DNA of 64,000 bases from Heliocidaris tuberculata. Its lineage: Eukaryota; Echinodermata; Echinoidea; Camarodonta; Echinometridae. The notes beneath the pieces were generated by a model. The model ran no database searches. It was given only the letters and a program-made list of their open reading frames with translations, and was not told where the DNA came from. This document shows, piece after piece, positions 1 to 8,744 of the stretch. Both the position numbers and the translations under genes were made by a program. The stretch is from NCBI GenBank assembly GCA_025618425.1, contig CM046846.1:1792642-1856641 (forward strand), written 5' to 3'. How positions within the stretch are numbered: position 1 is the stretch's first letter; every line of letters begins with the position of its first letter.

Positions 1-179
1 ACGAAAGGTTATATACAATAGTATTGAACGTTTCATGCAAGGCTCAACATTAACAGGTGCCTTGGACACAAAAGTGTAGGTCCTGACCCCCCCCCCCCCC
101 CCTCCCCCACCAATCTTAATCCAGACCTCCTACAAAAAAGTGAGTGGAGCCCTGTCTAGGGCTTGATGACTTTACTTAC
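1..179. other. MOSPD2-like intron 4 (partial) with a C homopolymer
   Basis: Non-coding. Contains an uninterrupted run of sixteen C at 87-102. Nothing else is recognised. Confidence 0.6.
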
Positions 180-266
180 ATATCCGATGTCCATTCTTGT
201 CCGTTGCATGAGGGTACAAGCCTCCCATTTGCTGGAGATCCTCAGGGAAAGTGTCAAAGGTCATAT
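180..266 (-). CDS. mospd2: MOSPD2-like exon 4 (start of CRAL-TRIO core)
   Basis: Encodes DMTFDTFPEDLQQMGGLYPH followed by ATDKNGHRI, between acceptor CCCTTTCAG and donor GTAAGTAAAG. The GGLYPHATDKNGHRI stretch matches the first strand of the CRAL-TRIO core. The last base (T) is the first of a codon completed by an exon beyond position 1. Confidence 0.85.
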
Positions 267-3200
267 CTGAAAGGGACAACCAGGTCAAATTTGATTTCAA
301 ATAAAAATCAATTACTGTAAAACCATAAATTTTTGCGTGCACGAAACTTCCGCAAATTTAGCAAGGGGTCGAGATTCGCGAAAGTTTTCATGCCGAGAAA
401 TAATAAAATCATAATTGAAACAACATAAAATTATTGCAATTTAGGAAAGTTTCTTGCTGCAAAATTGGCTGTCATTAACAATTCACCAAAGTTTTAAGTC
501 GCGAAAAGTTTCTGATTTTACAGTAAGTATTTCCTTATGGGATAAATCTAGAAATGTTTTCTTATATGAAAAGTAAGTCACAGATCCTGTAAGATTATTT
601 ATCATTGTTCCCTGTCCAACAGTATGTGTGATCATGATGTGGACAAGTTTAGACATTGATGAAAATATTAATGAAAGTATAATTTCATCAGATGAGAGCC
701 AAATTAAGGGCGTACACTTTGGCCCAAATTCACAAAGGAAGTTTGGTTTAAATCATGATTTAAACCCCCTCCTGGGTTTTTTAAGCGTACGTCCGCAAGG
801 AATCCAATCCAATCACATATTTTCTTTGAGCGCGTCGCATGGAGAATGTACGCTTATTTACGCTTATTTTAGTACGCTTACGGAGGTTTAAACCTTACCC
901 ATGGTTTAAACCTCCTTTGTGAATTCGGGCCTTTATGTTTAAGTGTACTAATCACCTAAAAAAATAATATACATGTATGTACAGCTAGAATGTATAAAAT
1001 CAGCCTCAAAACTCTTTACCTTGCCCTCAATGGGTTAATGGTTAAGGAGTATGAAGAAAATGAAGGAAAACATAAAACCCAACTCTGAGTTCAGAGTCTC
1101 CTCACAAGTCACTGTTTTGTTTTGGGGAGTGTATTTCAATTTATCTCTTTTGAGAATCAACATTTGAAGCTCATATTTCGAATACGGTATAGCAACATGG
1201 AACTCCTAATATACAGAGTAAAATATTTTTTGGTGATTGGTACACTTTAAGCCAGTTTAAAGGGATATGAATATAATGTCCTTATACATGTAGCTCTGGA
1301 CAGAATACATAAGGTTTGTTCTTGAGGCAGCAGTTAAACAGCAACAGATTTGAACTGAGTGACTTCTCGACCTGACACATCTCAGACCTTAACCCTCTTA
1401 AATCTTTTATGTTTATTGCCAAGCATTTAAAATCAGAGTGACTTAGATTCAGAGACAGATATCAGGCTGTCCTTTTGACTTACCATTCACTCCATATTCC
1501 TTCCTCCATTTTAAGATCCTGGTGAGTTTATCGAGAGCTGTATCGAGGTTCATCTGACTGATAAGCAGAACATTGTACATATAGGCATTGGAGGTACGGA
1601 TCCAGTCAAAATCTCTTGGGTCGAATTCTGGGTCATCTTCATAAATCAGAATAATGACACATGAATATTAATAGTAAGAACTAATGAAATATTTTGATAA
1701 TGTGTGTTTGTTTTTTTTATTAACTTGACATCCCTAGAGCAATTTGTCAGCTTCGAACCAGAAAGACGTTAACTCATATACTTTACATACAGTTAGTTCC
1801 CGTTGGATCTAAACAGACAAATTATAAGTCATTTTATGAAAAAGCAACTTGTAGGCCTATACCACTCACACTTATGCAAGGTTATTGGAGATAACCTCGC
1901 ACTCTGTACCTTCAATACGTGAGCAATTGCCTCCCATAGGCAAGTGTGTGAAATCTTGCCCATATGTGTGCAGGAGAGGAGCAAGATCACCGACCAGAAA
2001 CAGCCTGAAAATTTCACTTGATCAAGATAATAAATATCCTATCGAAGGATCTGGCATGAAATTAGATATTCTATCATTCTAAAATGCAGAAGGAAGTATT
2101 TTCTCAAAATTTTGCCGATTATATTGGTGTTTTTACCTCTTCAACTTAGAGGTCGTGATAGGCCAAAATTGACAGAGCCCCATGTAGTGATGGTCCCTTG
2201 AGTGGGCCGATACATGACCTGAAGGTTAACTGTTACATACGATTAGTTCGCTTCCAGATCTAAGCAGTCAAATTGTACGCCATTTATGCAAAAGCCATTC
2301 GCAGGCATACACATCAATAGAAAATAGGACTGCAGTGCATATATTTGAAACAAAATGAAAAATGAAAGTACACTGCACATTCAATGGAGTAAACATTTCA
2401 AGTGAAAATGAAAAATTCTGATTTTCAAGCGTATATTTATAGAAACGGACTGTGCTTGAAAAACAAATTTTGGAAAAATTCATGCAAACTTGATCCCTTT
2501 TTTTGGTATACATGAGCATTATAAACCACCATAAAGTTTTTTTTTTTTTTTTTTTTTTTTTTAAACATAGACAAAAAAAATAGATCTTCTAAAGTTCTCC
2601 AATCCATTCACTGCAACCATAACCCCATCTCTGTCAAATAAAGCCTAGAACAATTTTTCAGGGTTACCATTCTTTTTAAAGAAGTTTCCTCTGTATTCAT
2701 TTTCTGCATTATTTCAGTGGGATAATACCATTCATAATACTAGTACATGTAAGGAATTTTAAAAAATACTGTTGTCTAAATCATGGTAATTCATACCTTG
2801 TGAATTCTCTTCAAAGAATTTCCTCCGAAGGTCCTCAATTTTATCCTTGTTCTCCTAGGAAAACACAAACACAAACACAAACAAGATTCTACCTGTCCAA
2901 TATACTGTTCAATATTTTCTAAATTTCATAATTTGACAGATTACAATAATAGACACAAAGTGTAGGCCTAAATGTAAGAAAATTAATTACTTTTCTGATC
3001 AACTTCCAACATGTCCAAGTAAAACAAAAAAGAAGGATGGAACCATTCCACCAATAGAAATTCCCGTCGACAGACGGGTATGTGCCGCTCTGACGACCCC
3101 CTGTTTTCAACGGCCAATCGCCGTTCTCAAGATACCCAAATTTCCATAAACTGCCGTTTTCACCCTTCTCACACGTTCTCAAGATACCCTGCCGGAACAA

Positions 3201-6200
3201 TAAGCGCTCGTCTCCCTAGCGTGCCCCGTTCCCTAGCTCTTGCTTACGTATGTCTATTCACTTGCGTGTGCAGTTGCATATGCATGTATGCATGCACTGT
3301 AGAATCCCCACACAAAGCACTCACACTTATGCGAGGTTATTGGAGATACACAAAGTGCAGTGCAGTAGTGCGTAGTTATGTAGACCCTGTTTTTTTTCTC
3401 CCTCAGGCTTAGCTGAGTATAATCCACCGTTCCAAAGACCCTATGTTTTTCACTTCTAGTCCGTTCCTTAGAGTTAGACCCCCGTTTCGAGGGCGGCTGC
3501 GGCACACCCCCGTCTGAAAAAAATTTGAGTGAAATTGGAATCAAATACGAAAACGAAGCCGACCCAAGTAGCCTGGAAGGCTCTTTGAAGAGTAAAAAAA
3601 AAAAAAGCTGACGCTACTCTTCAAAGAGCCTGGTTTTTTAACCCCACTCTACAATAGAGCAGCCATTTTGGAGTCTAAAGAACCTCCTGAAAATCACCTT
3701 TACAGTGAGCCAGCTTCTCTCATCTCTTCTTCACCATAGCTTTAGAATATTAAAACCCCATTTTTTACCCTAGAATTAAAAAATATTGGGGGAAAAATGT
3801 GAAATATTAATTTTAATGGTTACCGGTAGGTTGAATGTTGTCCGAACTACGCCCCGAAAAAGCCTTCACTGCGCTCGTAGACCCGGAAGTGTCCCGTAAT
3901 GTCATCGACCTAGAGTCAATCACGCAATTATCAGATCCACCATAAGTTAGACAAGACCGCTACAACATGTATGTACAAGCACGCGGGCATCGCACATATT
4001 TTGATTGTGCGTCTTCTGCATGTATGCAGTAGCAGTCTTGTCTAACTTATGGTGGATCTGAAAATTGCGTGAGTAACTGTAGGTTAGCTATACGAGCTCT
4101 GTGGCTTATCAATCTGGTACTGGCCACAGAGCTATACAGCCCATGCCTATACCACTCATAGGCCCTTGCCTATGTGGGACTGTGTCGAACATTCACTGTT
4201 GCAGCATTCAAAAACAGACAACAAAATTGCTCTAGACACGATGTAATTTTCTTAAATTTGTGGAGAATACCTGATTCAGAGACTCTTCAACTCTTGTATG
4301 TTGACTTCTGATTCCAAAACTGGAAAGCAGTACTTTAAAGGGCTTTTTCTCACTCCTCGTGTATACAGCAGCGGGGACTGGGCCAAGCTAAAATCATCTA
4401 CAGTAGGCTTATATGCCTCCACCTGAAGCGAAGAGTATAAATGCGAAGAGTGCTCAACCCGCTACTAAGCACGTGTGCGTATTGTGGTGCACTCGTAAGG
4501 CGAGTCTCGTTTGAACACGGCAATATACACCTGCCGAATGTACTACGGAAATACGAGAGAGTAATTTGTCTTAACACTATTAAAGGTCTTTGTGAAGTTT
4601 GCCTGACCCCGGAAGCACCTGATCTCTAGGGAAAAGTGCCCCAGAAGCTTGATTCGGCATCTGGCTTTGTTCTCCAGACGTTTGGGGAAAAACATTTTTG
4701 CATTGCATAATTCTTCCACAGGATCGTATATTTCTATATAGCGCCATCAGCGTTAGTATATATCGAAACGACTGTAATTCTAGGCTAGCGCACCAAAACA
4801 ACTACGACAACGCCGCCATAGCCAAGCATCTTCTACGAGAACTCCGCTGAATGGAAAGCAAACTGGTAAGTTTTTGTCTTTTTGTAGTTAAAATATTAGT
4901 TTAATACAAGTTTAAAAATCAAATTCATTTACATACATAGACATCATACAACATAAATACAGCAAAAATAGGGAATAAACCCATGGAATTGCAAGGGAGG
5001 TGATATTGTAAAGTATACATTCAAATCTGCCAGTAAAACACGTATGGAGTACGAGGTTATCTTACGATAACCTCGTATGTGTATGAGTGGCCTATACTGT
5101 GTGTGGAGGAGGATATCAACCAAAAAATCTAGATCTAAATATCACCATTTCCCACATACTGTGAGCCATGCAAACCATCCTCGGAGTTTGCTAAAGGGGT
5201 TACCTTCCAGGATCAACTAAGATTGTAAAAATTGAATGAATAAAAAAGAAAAAAAGCCACAAAATCGGCAGGTGTGATCGGGTTTTTTTTACCTTGCACT
5301 TGTAACTTGTATATATGGGACTACACATGCAAGATAAAGATTGGTGTAGTCCCATATATACAAGTTACATATGAAAGGTAAAAAAACCCTGATCACACCT
5401 GCCGATTTTGTGGCTTTTTTTCTTTTTTATTCATTCAATTTTTACAATCTTAGTTGATCCTGGAAGGTAACCCCTTCAGCAAACTCCGAGGGTGGTTTGC
5501 ATGGCTCACAGTATGTGGGAAATGGTGATATTTAGATCTAGATTTTTTGGTTGATATCCTCCTCCACACACAGTATAGGCATGGGCTGTATAGCTCTGTG
5601 GCCAGTACCAGATTGATAAGCCACAGAGCTCGTATAGCTACTGTAGGTCGATGACATTACAGGACACTTCCGGGTCTACGAGCGCAGTGAAGCTGCCGAG
5701 GCTTTTTCGGGGCGTCGTTCGGACTACCGGTAACCATTAAAATTAATATTTCACATTTTTTCCCCAATATTTTTTAATTCTAGGGTAAAAAATGGGGTTT
5801 TAATATTCTAACAGTAGAGGCGCACGGCCGATATCGGAGACTCTCTCCCATTTGGGAGACTGTCTCTCATATTGGAGACTTAGCTTACAAAAGGATAAAA
5901 GAAACAACACCAACAACAAGGCAGTTTATCCCAGCCAAATTTTTGCCTGACTGAGGTCAGAGACCCATTTGTTTTGTGTGTGGGTCATAACAAAAAATGT
6001 TATGAAAACAAAAGTAGACGGTGAATCTTTGAAGTAGACGGTCAAAAGGGGTAATTTATCATGAGGAATCTGCTTATCACATTTTCTTTTTGCGCCGAGG
6101 TAATCCCTTGGTCGCAAATGTAAACAAAGAAAATCGATCTCCCAAATGGGAGACTGTCTCCCACATTGGCTACCAAAAATGTTTATGAAAGTCTCTGATA

Positions 6201-6759
6201 ACAGAGACAATCTCCCAAATGGGAGAGAGTCTCCGATATCGGCCGTGCGCCTCTACTGTCTAAAGCTATGGTGAAAAGGAGATGAGAGAAGCTGGCTCAC
6301 GGTAAAGGTGATTTTCAGGAGGTTCTTTAGACTCTAAAATGGCTGCTCTATTGTAGAGTGGGGTTAAAAAACCAGGCTCTTTGAAGAGTAGCGTCAGCTT
6401 TTTTTTTTTTTTTTTACTCTTCAAAGAGCCTTCCAGGTTAGACCCAAGGCGGCAAGGCCCCTGCCCCCTATGTAGACTCTGACGGTACCACACGATCACG
6501 AGCGGCTTCCCCTAAAGTCTGGCGGACATCGCGAGAGCAAAGCCCTCCGATCCGACAGCAGCAAATTACTTCTCTACTCCATTCATATTTCCTTCTATTT
6601 TCTTAACGTAACCAACTCAGTTAATGTCTGTACTACTCTAGAACATTATTTTACAGCTTAAACGTACATTACCTTCCATAACAAATAAATAAAATTTGTA
6701 TACGGTACCTCGATTTTCTGTCGAATCTCCTCTCGGCTATTCGGTGATGGTTCTGCCAT
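180..6759 (-). CDS. mospd2: MOSPD2-like protein, 5' part of gene (4 coding exons, runs off left edge)
   Basis: Spliced gene read right to left: exons 6759-6709, 2854-2797, 1636-1484 and 266-180. All joins keep frame (phase 0, then 1, 1, 1) and all introns are GT/AG. The 116 visible residues start MAEPSPNSREEIRQKIE and match the N-terminal CRAL-TRIO region of MOSPD2: an acidic helical start, the ALDKLTRILKWRKEYGVN helix, then GGLYPHATDKNGHRI, which corresponds to the conserved G-DK-GN element of that family. MOSPD2 is known as an ER-anchored protein with CRAL-TRIO, MSP and a C-terminal membrane segment, bridging ER to other organelles; the MSP and membrane parts would lie outside the window. 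Other CRAL-TRIO proteins are possible but fit the start less well. Confidence 0.8.
313..525. repeat. Palindromic MITE, family TACTGTAAAACCA, copy 1
   Basis: Begins TACTGTAAAACCATAAATTT and ends with the near-inverse (TTTCTGATTTTACAGTA). The interior is shared with the copy at 26055-26248, including AAATTGGCTGTCA and GAAACAACAT. No coding capacity, so it would be a non-autonomous inverted-repeat DNA element. Lies in MOSPD2-like intron 3. Confidence 0.85.
721..931. repeat. Inverted-repeat MITE with GGCCC-AATTCACAAAGG ends
   Basis: The left end GGCCCAAATTCACAAAGGAA is mirrored by the right end CCTCCTTTGTGAATTCGGGCC, with additional TTTAAAC pairs and repeated TACGCTTA words inside. About 210 bp, no ORF of interest. 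A decayed relative ends at 30157. Confidence 0.75.
932..1483. other. MOSPD2-like intron 3, remainder
   Basis: AT-rich non-coding sequence between the MITE and exon 3. I see no repeat, RNA or regulatory signal in it. Confidence 0.5.
1484..1636 (-). CDS. mospd2: MOSPD2-like exon 3 (CRAL-TRIO N-terminal helices)
   Basis: Begins DDPEFDPRDFDWIRTSN and ends LTRILKWRKEYGVN, with acceptor TTATGAAG and donor GTAAGTCA. The 'D-W-...-Y...ALDKL...KWRKEYGVN' layout is the helical lid that precedes the CRAL-TRIO lipid-binding fold. One base is left over at each end, in agreement with its neighbours. Confidence 0.85.
1800..2205 (-). repeat. Dispersed repeat with GCGAGGTTAT hairpin, minus-strand copy
   Basis: Read on the minus strand this matches plus-strand copies at 39410-39645 and 40795-41600: the GACCATCACTA start, AAGTTGAAGAGGTAAAAACACC, the TCTTTATCATC-TTGATCAAGTGAAATTTTCAGGCTG core, and the TGCGAGGTTAT / ATAACCTCGCA hairpin followed by CATAAGTGTGAGTG. 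Lies in MOSPD2-like intron 2. No coding frame. Confidence 0.75.
2206..2796. other. MOSPD2-like intron 2, remainder, with poly(T)
   Basis: AT-rich. A run of 24 T lies near 2539-2562. The short stretch at 2238-2310 resembles 1785-1860 (TTAGTTC, TCTAA-CAG, ATTTATG-AAAAGC words), suggesting an older duplicate of the flank of the preceding repeat. Confidence 0.4.
2797..2854 (-). CDS. mospd2: MOSPD2-like exon 2
   Basis: Encodes ENKDKIEDLRRKFFEENSQ plus one base. Acceptor TTTTCCTAG and donor GTATGAAT flank it. The charged helix matches the RRRFEAEY-like helix that opens MOSPD2 proteins. It follows a 3.85 kb intron occupied mostly by a foldback element. Confidence 0.8.
3912..4078. repeat. Small palindromic insertion nested in the foldback left arm
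   Basis: TCACGCAATTATCAGATCC is mirrored by GGATCTGAAAATTGCGTGA, and CACCATAAGTTAGACAAGAC by its complement. The segment is absent from the matching point of the right arm, where CGACCTA joins directly to CAGTAGCTATAC. It is therefore a later insertion. Confidence 0.75.
4340..5090. other. Central region of the foldback element
   Basis: Sequence between the inner arms. It contains short frames of 62 and 73 codons, neither recognised, and a CTG/GTAAGT splice-donor-like site at 4866. A hairpin ACGAGGTTAT / ATAACCTCGT (5051-5078) followed by TGTGTATGAGTGG links it to the dispersed hairpin repeat family. The stretch around 4140-4310 matches 41640-41785. Confidence 0.5.
5091..5579. repeat. 489-bp near-perfect palindrome
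   Basis: Left arm starts CCTATACTGTGTGTGGAGG and the right arm ends CCTCCACACACAGTATAGG; arms of about 230 bp pair throughout (for example GCCACAAAATCGGCAGGTGT and its inverse) around a centre near 5335. Such a structure would form a very long hairpin as DNA or RNA. Confidence 0.9.
5811..6259. mobile_element. 449-bp TIR element nested in the foldback right arm
   Basis: Ends ACAGTAGAGGCGCACGGCCG and its complement, matched for about 50 bp including GATATCGGAGACTCTCTCCC. The trinucleotide CTA occurs on both sides (5808-5810, 6260-6262). The undisturbed left arm of the host foldback reads straight through this point (inverse of TTTAGAATATT), which shows the empty site. Interior has repeated TCTCCCA words and no coding frame. 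Confidence 0.9.
6709..6759 (-). CDS. mospd2: MOSPD2-like exon 1 (start codon)
   Basis: Encodes MAEPSPNSREEIRQKIE, 17 whole codons, ending at donor GTACCG. The ATG at 6759-6757 is the only one that joins in frame to the next exon and it sits just inside a CG-containing, CA/GT-rich segment (6760-6880) that probably holds the 5' UTR and promoter. No TATA box is evident. Confidence 0.75.
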
Positions 6760-6893
6760 GTTGATGCTTCGCGTGTATGCGTGTGTGTTGTGTGTGCGGT
6801 GCGGTGTGCATGCACGTGTGTAAGTCGATCGCATTATCATGTAGACCGCTAAAATTAATACTAGGTGACTGTAGCCAGGCCATGCAGCCACCT

Positions 6894-7031
6894 GGGGAGC
6901 GTTTCATCAAGTGTTTTGTCAGTGATTTTTTACCGACAACTGTTATAAGCTACTGAAATCCTTGCATCTGATTGGCTGAGAGCAAATTTGTCGGTAAAAA
7001 TCATTGACAAAACACTTGATGAAACGCTCCC
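6894..7031. repeat. Palindromic MITE, family GTTTCAT-AA-CTTGT, copy 1
   Basis: GGGGAGCGTTTCATCAAGTG is mirrored at the right end, and the core is AACTGTTATAAGCTACTGAAATCC. Six further copies are at 16769, 17056, 19491, 20329, 23573 and 24210. About 140-150 bp each, no coding capacity. This copy sits about 135 bp upstream of the MOSPD2-like start codon. Confidence 0.9.
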
Positions 7032-7225
7032 CTGATCTGACCAGAGGTCAAGGGGAAACCGATTGTAAACAATAGATTGTAAACAATAGGCTAGCTAGGG
7101 AAGGAGGGAAGGAGAGGGTCAAGGGCCAGGGAAAGAGAAAGAAAGAATACGGGTGTATCCGTGGAGCAACAATATCATTAAATTATCCATTACTTAAACA
7201 TGGCATCGTGATAGGCCTATAGAAC

Positions 7226-7352
7226 CCTATAACCCTAAACCCTAATCCTAAACTACCCTAATTAACCCTAATCCTAATCCTAAACCCTAATCCTAACCCT
7301 AAAACCTAACCATAACCCTAAACCCTAACCCTAACCCTAAACCTAATCCTAA
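7226..7352 (-). repeat. Degenerate telomere-like (CCCTAA)n block
   Basis: Many copies of CCCTAA mixed with CCTAATCCTAA variants. It is followed by AAAAAACTT and then GGGGCCTATT (7379-7388), the same order seen at 42733-42830. The association points to an internal minisatellite of a dispersed element, not a chromosome end. Confidence 0.85.
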
Positions 7353-8372
7353 AAAAAACTTAGAAAATTTTTGAAGCGGGGCCTATTGCATGACTTTTAT
7401 TGCTGTAAAATGTTTGATGTTGAAAGCTATAGTATAGGGGATCGAGCTAGGGCATGCACCCTCCCCTATAAAATTAAGGAGAAGATTGGGGTACAGGAGA
7501 TTGAGTAGGCCTATAGGCCTATAGGGGATCCGGTTGACATCAGACATGTCAGAACCCTCAGTAGCCCCTTCCATTGAGAAACCGGTGTTTCTCTTATTTT
7601 ATAGGTCCCTTTTAACGTATCATTTCAATATATAGATTGGGCCAGAATTCAGTGCCCCTCCTCCAGTTTGCCATGCAGAGGAAAAGAAAAATCAATATTT
7701 TAAAATAAACTCTGTCACCGAGACCGAGACAACAGCACGTGCACGGACGGCCTAAGATTTAGGTTATTCAGTGAAGTCTGCAGGAAACATATCCCAGATT
7801 TTCTGGCGTTATCTCTATTTCTAAACAAAAATGAAAGTGAAAATAAAGCCACGGCTGGAATGTGAGTGAGTCCCTCAAACATAAGCGGATATTAGGCTAT
7901 AGCTATATATATCCTGGAGGGGGGGGGGGGGGGGGGGGGAGATGGTGTCCTGCTATGCATTACCAGTATTTATTTTCTGTGAGAGTATCTAAAGGGGGAT
8001 TCCTGTAGCATGTTTTTCCCGCACTCGGACCACATTATGTTAGGACGTGGGCGAAGGTTTTTCTTCCCGTTCTGTGACAATTTTTTTTAATGCGAAGGGA
8101 TTCTCCTAAGATCAGTTTTCCCTATATAGCAAAGCCGGTTTGGGGGTGTTAAACTGGTATTTACATTATTTTGACTGTATAAAATGCTGACTGAATTTGT
8201 TCATTCTCTAGCTAGAGCAGAGATAAAGCTGGAGATTGGTCAGGTTTCCTCCGGGGGTTTCCTTTCTCTTTTATTCTGTGTAAGCTAGATTTTGATGATT
8301 TATTGGGTCGATAGTCAATTTTAGGACTGCCTATGATATAAAAATAATGTAGAATTTCGGCAACTGAAAGTA
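7353..8372. other. Intergenic stretch with 21-G homopolymer
   Basis: Non-coding as far as I can see. A run of 21 G lies at 7919-7939. Repeated AGGCCTATAGG words at 7505-7524 are the only other low-complexity feature. Confidence 0.5.
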
Positions 8373-8741
8373 ATGATGATGATGATAATAATAATAACAA
8401 TGATAATAATAATAATAATGATAACGATTATAATAATAATGATAATATTGTCTATTTATATGGAACAGCTAATATACAAATATATATACTGCGCTTTCAA
8501 AAGTATATTAATACCCCTGCTTTATAGTCAAGCTACCCTGATAAGGTGCTAAAGCATTCAAGGAATTTCTTCCTACCGGGTACCCATTTACTTCACCTGA
8601 GTGGAGAGTGACAAATGTAGATTAAAGTCTTGCCAAAGGACATTATATATATAGTGCCACGGCAGGACTCGAACCATATGAACCATGTGATGCACAGTCA
8701 GTTGACTTATATCCACTAGACCACAACTCCACTAGTTAGTA
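8373..8741 (-). mobile_element. tRNA-derived SINE, minus strand
   Basis: Read on the minus strand: a tRNA-like head with GTGGTCTAGTGGATATAAGT (A-box type) and GGTTCGAGTCCTGCCGTGGC (B-box type), then a body containing GGTACCCGGTAGGAAGAAAT, then a tail of degenerate (ATT)n at 8373-8447. This head-body-tail layout is that of tRNA-derived SINEs common in marine invertebrates. No complete tRNA fold is claimed. Confidence 0.75.
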
Positions 8742-8744
8742 CAG

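Larger units (their letters stand above)
3569..6440. mobile_element. 2.87 kb foldback DNA element with 8-bp target duplication
   Basis: Ends are inverted copies: TAGCCTGGAAGGCTCTTTGA at the left and its complement reading TAACCTGGAAGG at the right. The flanks repeat GACCCAAG at 3561-3568 and 6441-6448, an 8-bp target duplication as made by hAT-type transposases. The left arm (3569-3911) is found again inverted in the right arm (about 5643-6440), apart from a 449-bp insertion there. A second inner pair is at 4083-4150 and 5576-5641. No transposase frame is visible, so it would have moved with borrowed enzyme. It fills intron 1 of the MOSPD2-like gene. Class assignment rests only on duplication length. 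Confidence 0.85.

Noticed and set aside
4441..4629. 62-codon frame in the foldback element with two CxxC-like pairs
   Set aside because: Considered as a transposase fragment or zinc finger, but it is too short, the cysteine spacing fits no family, and no neighbouring frame extends it.
7226..7352. Possible chromosome-end or fusion point
   Set aside because: The repeats are degenerate, recur at four other places in the window and share element-like flanks, so internal minisatellites are the simpler reading.
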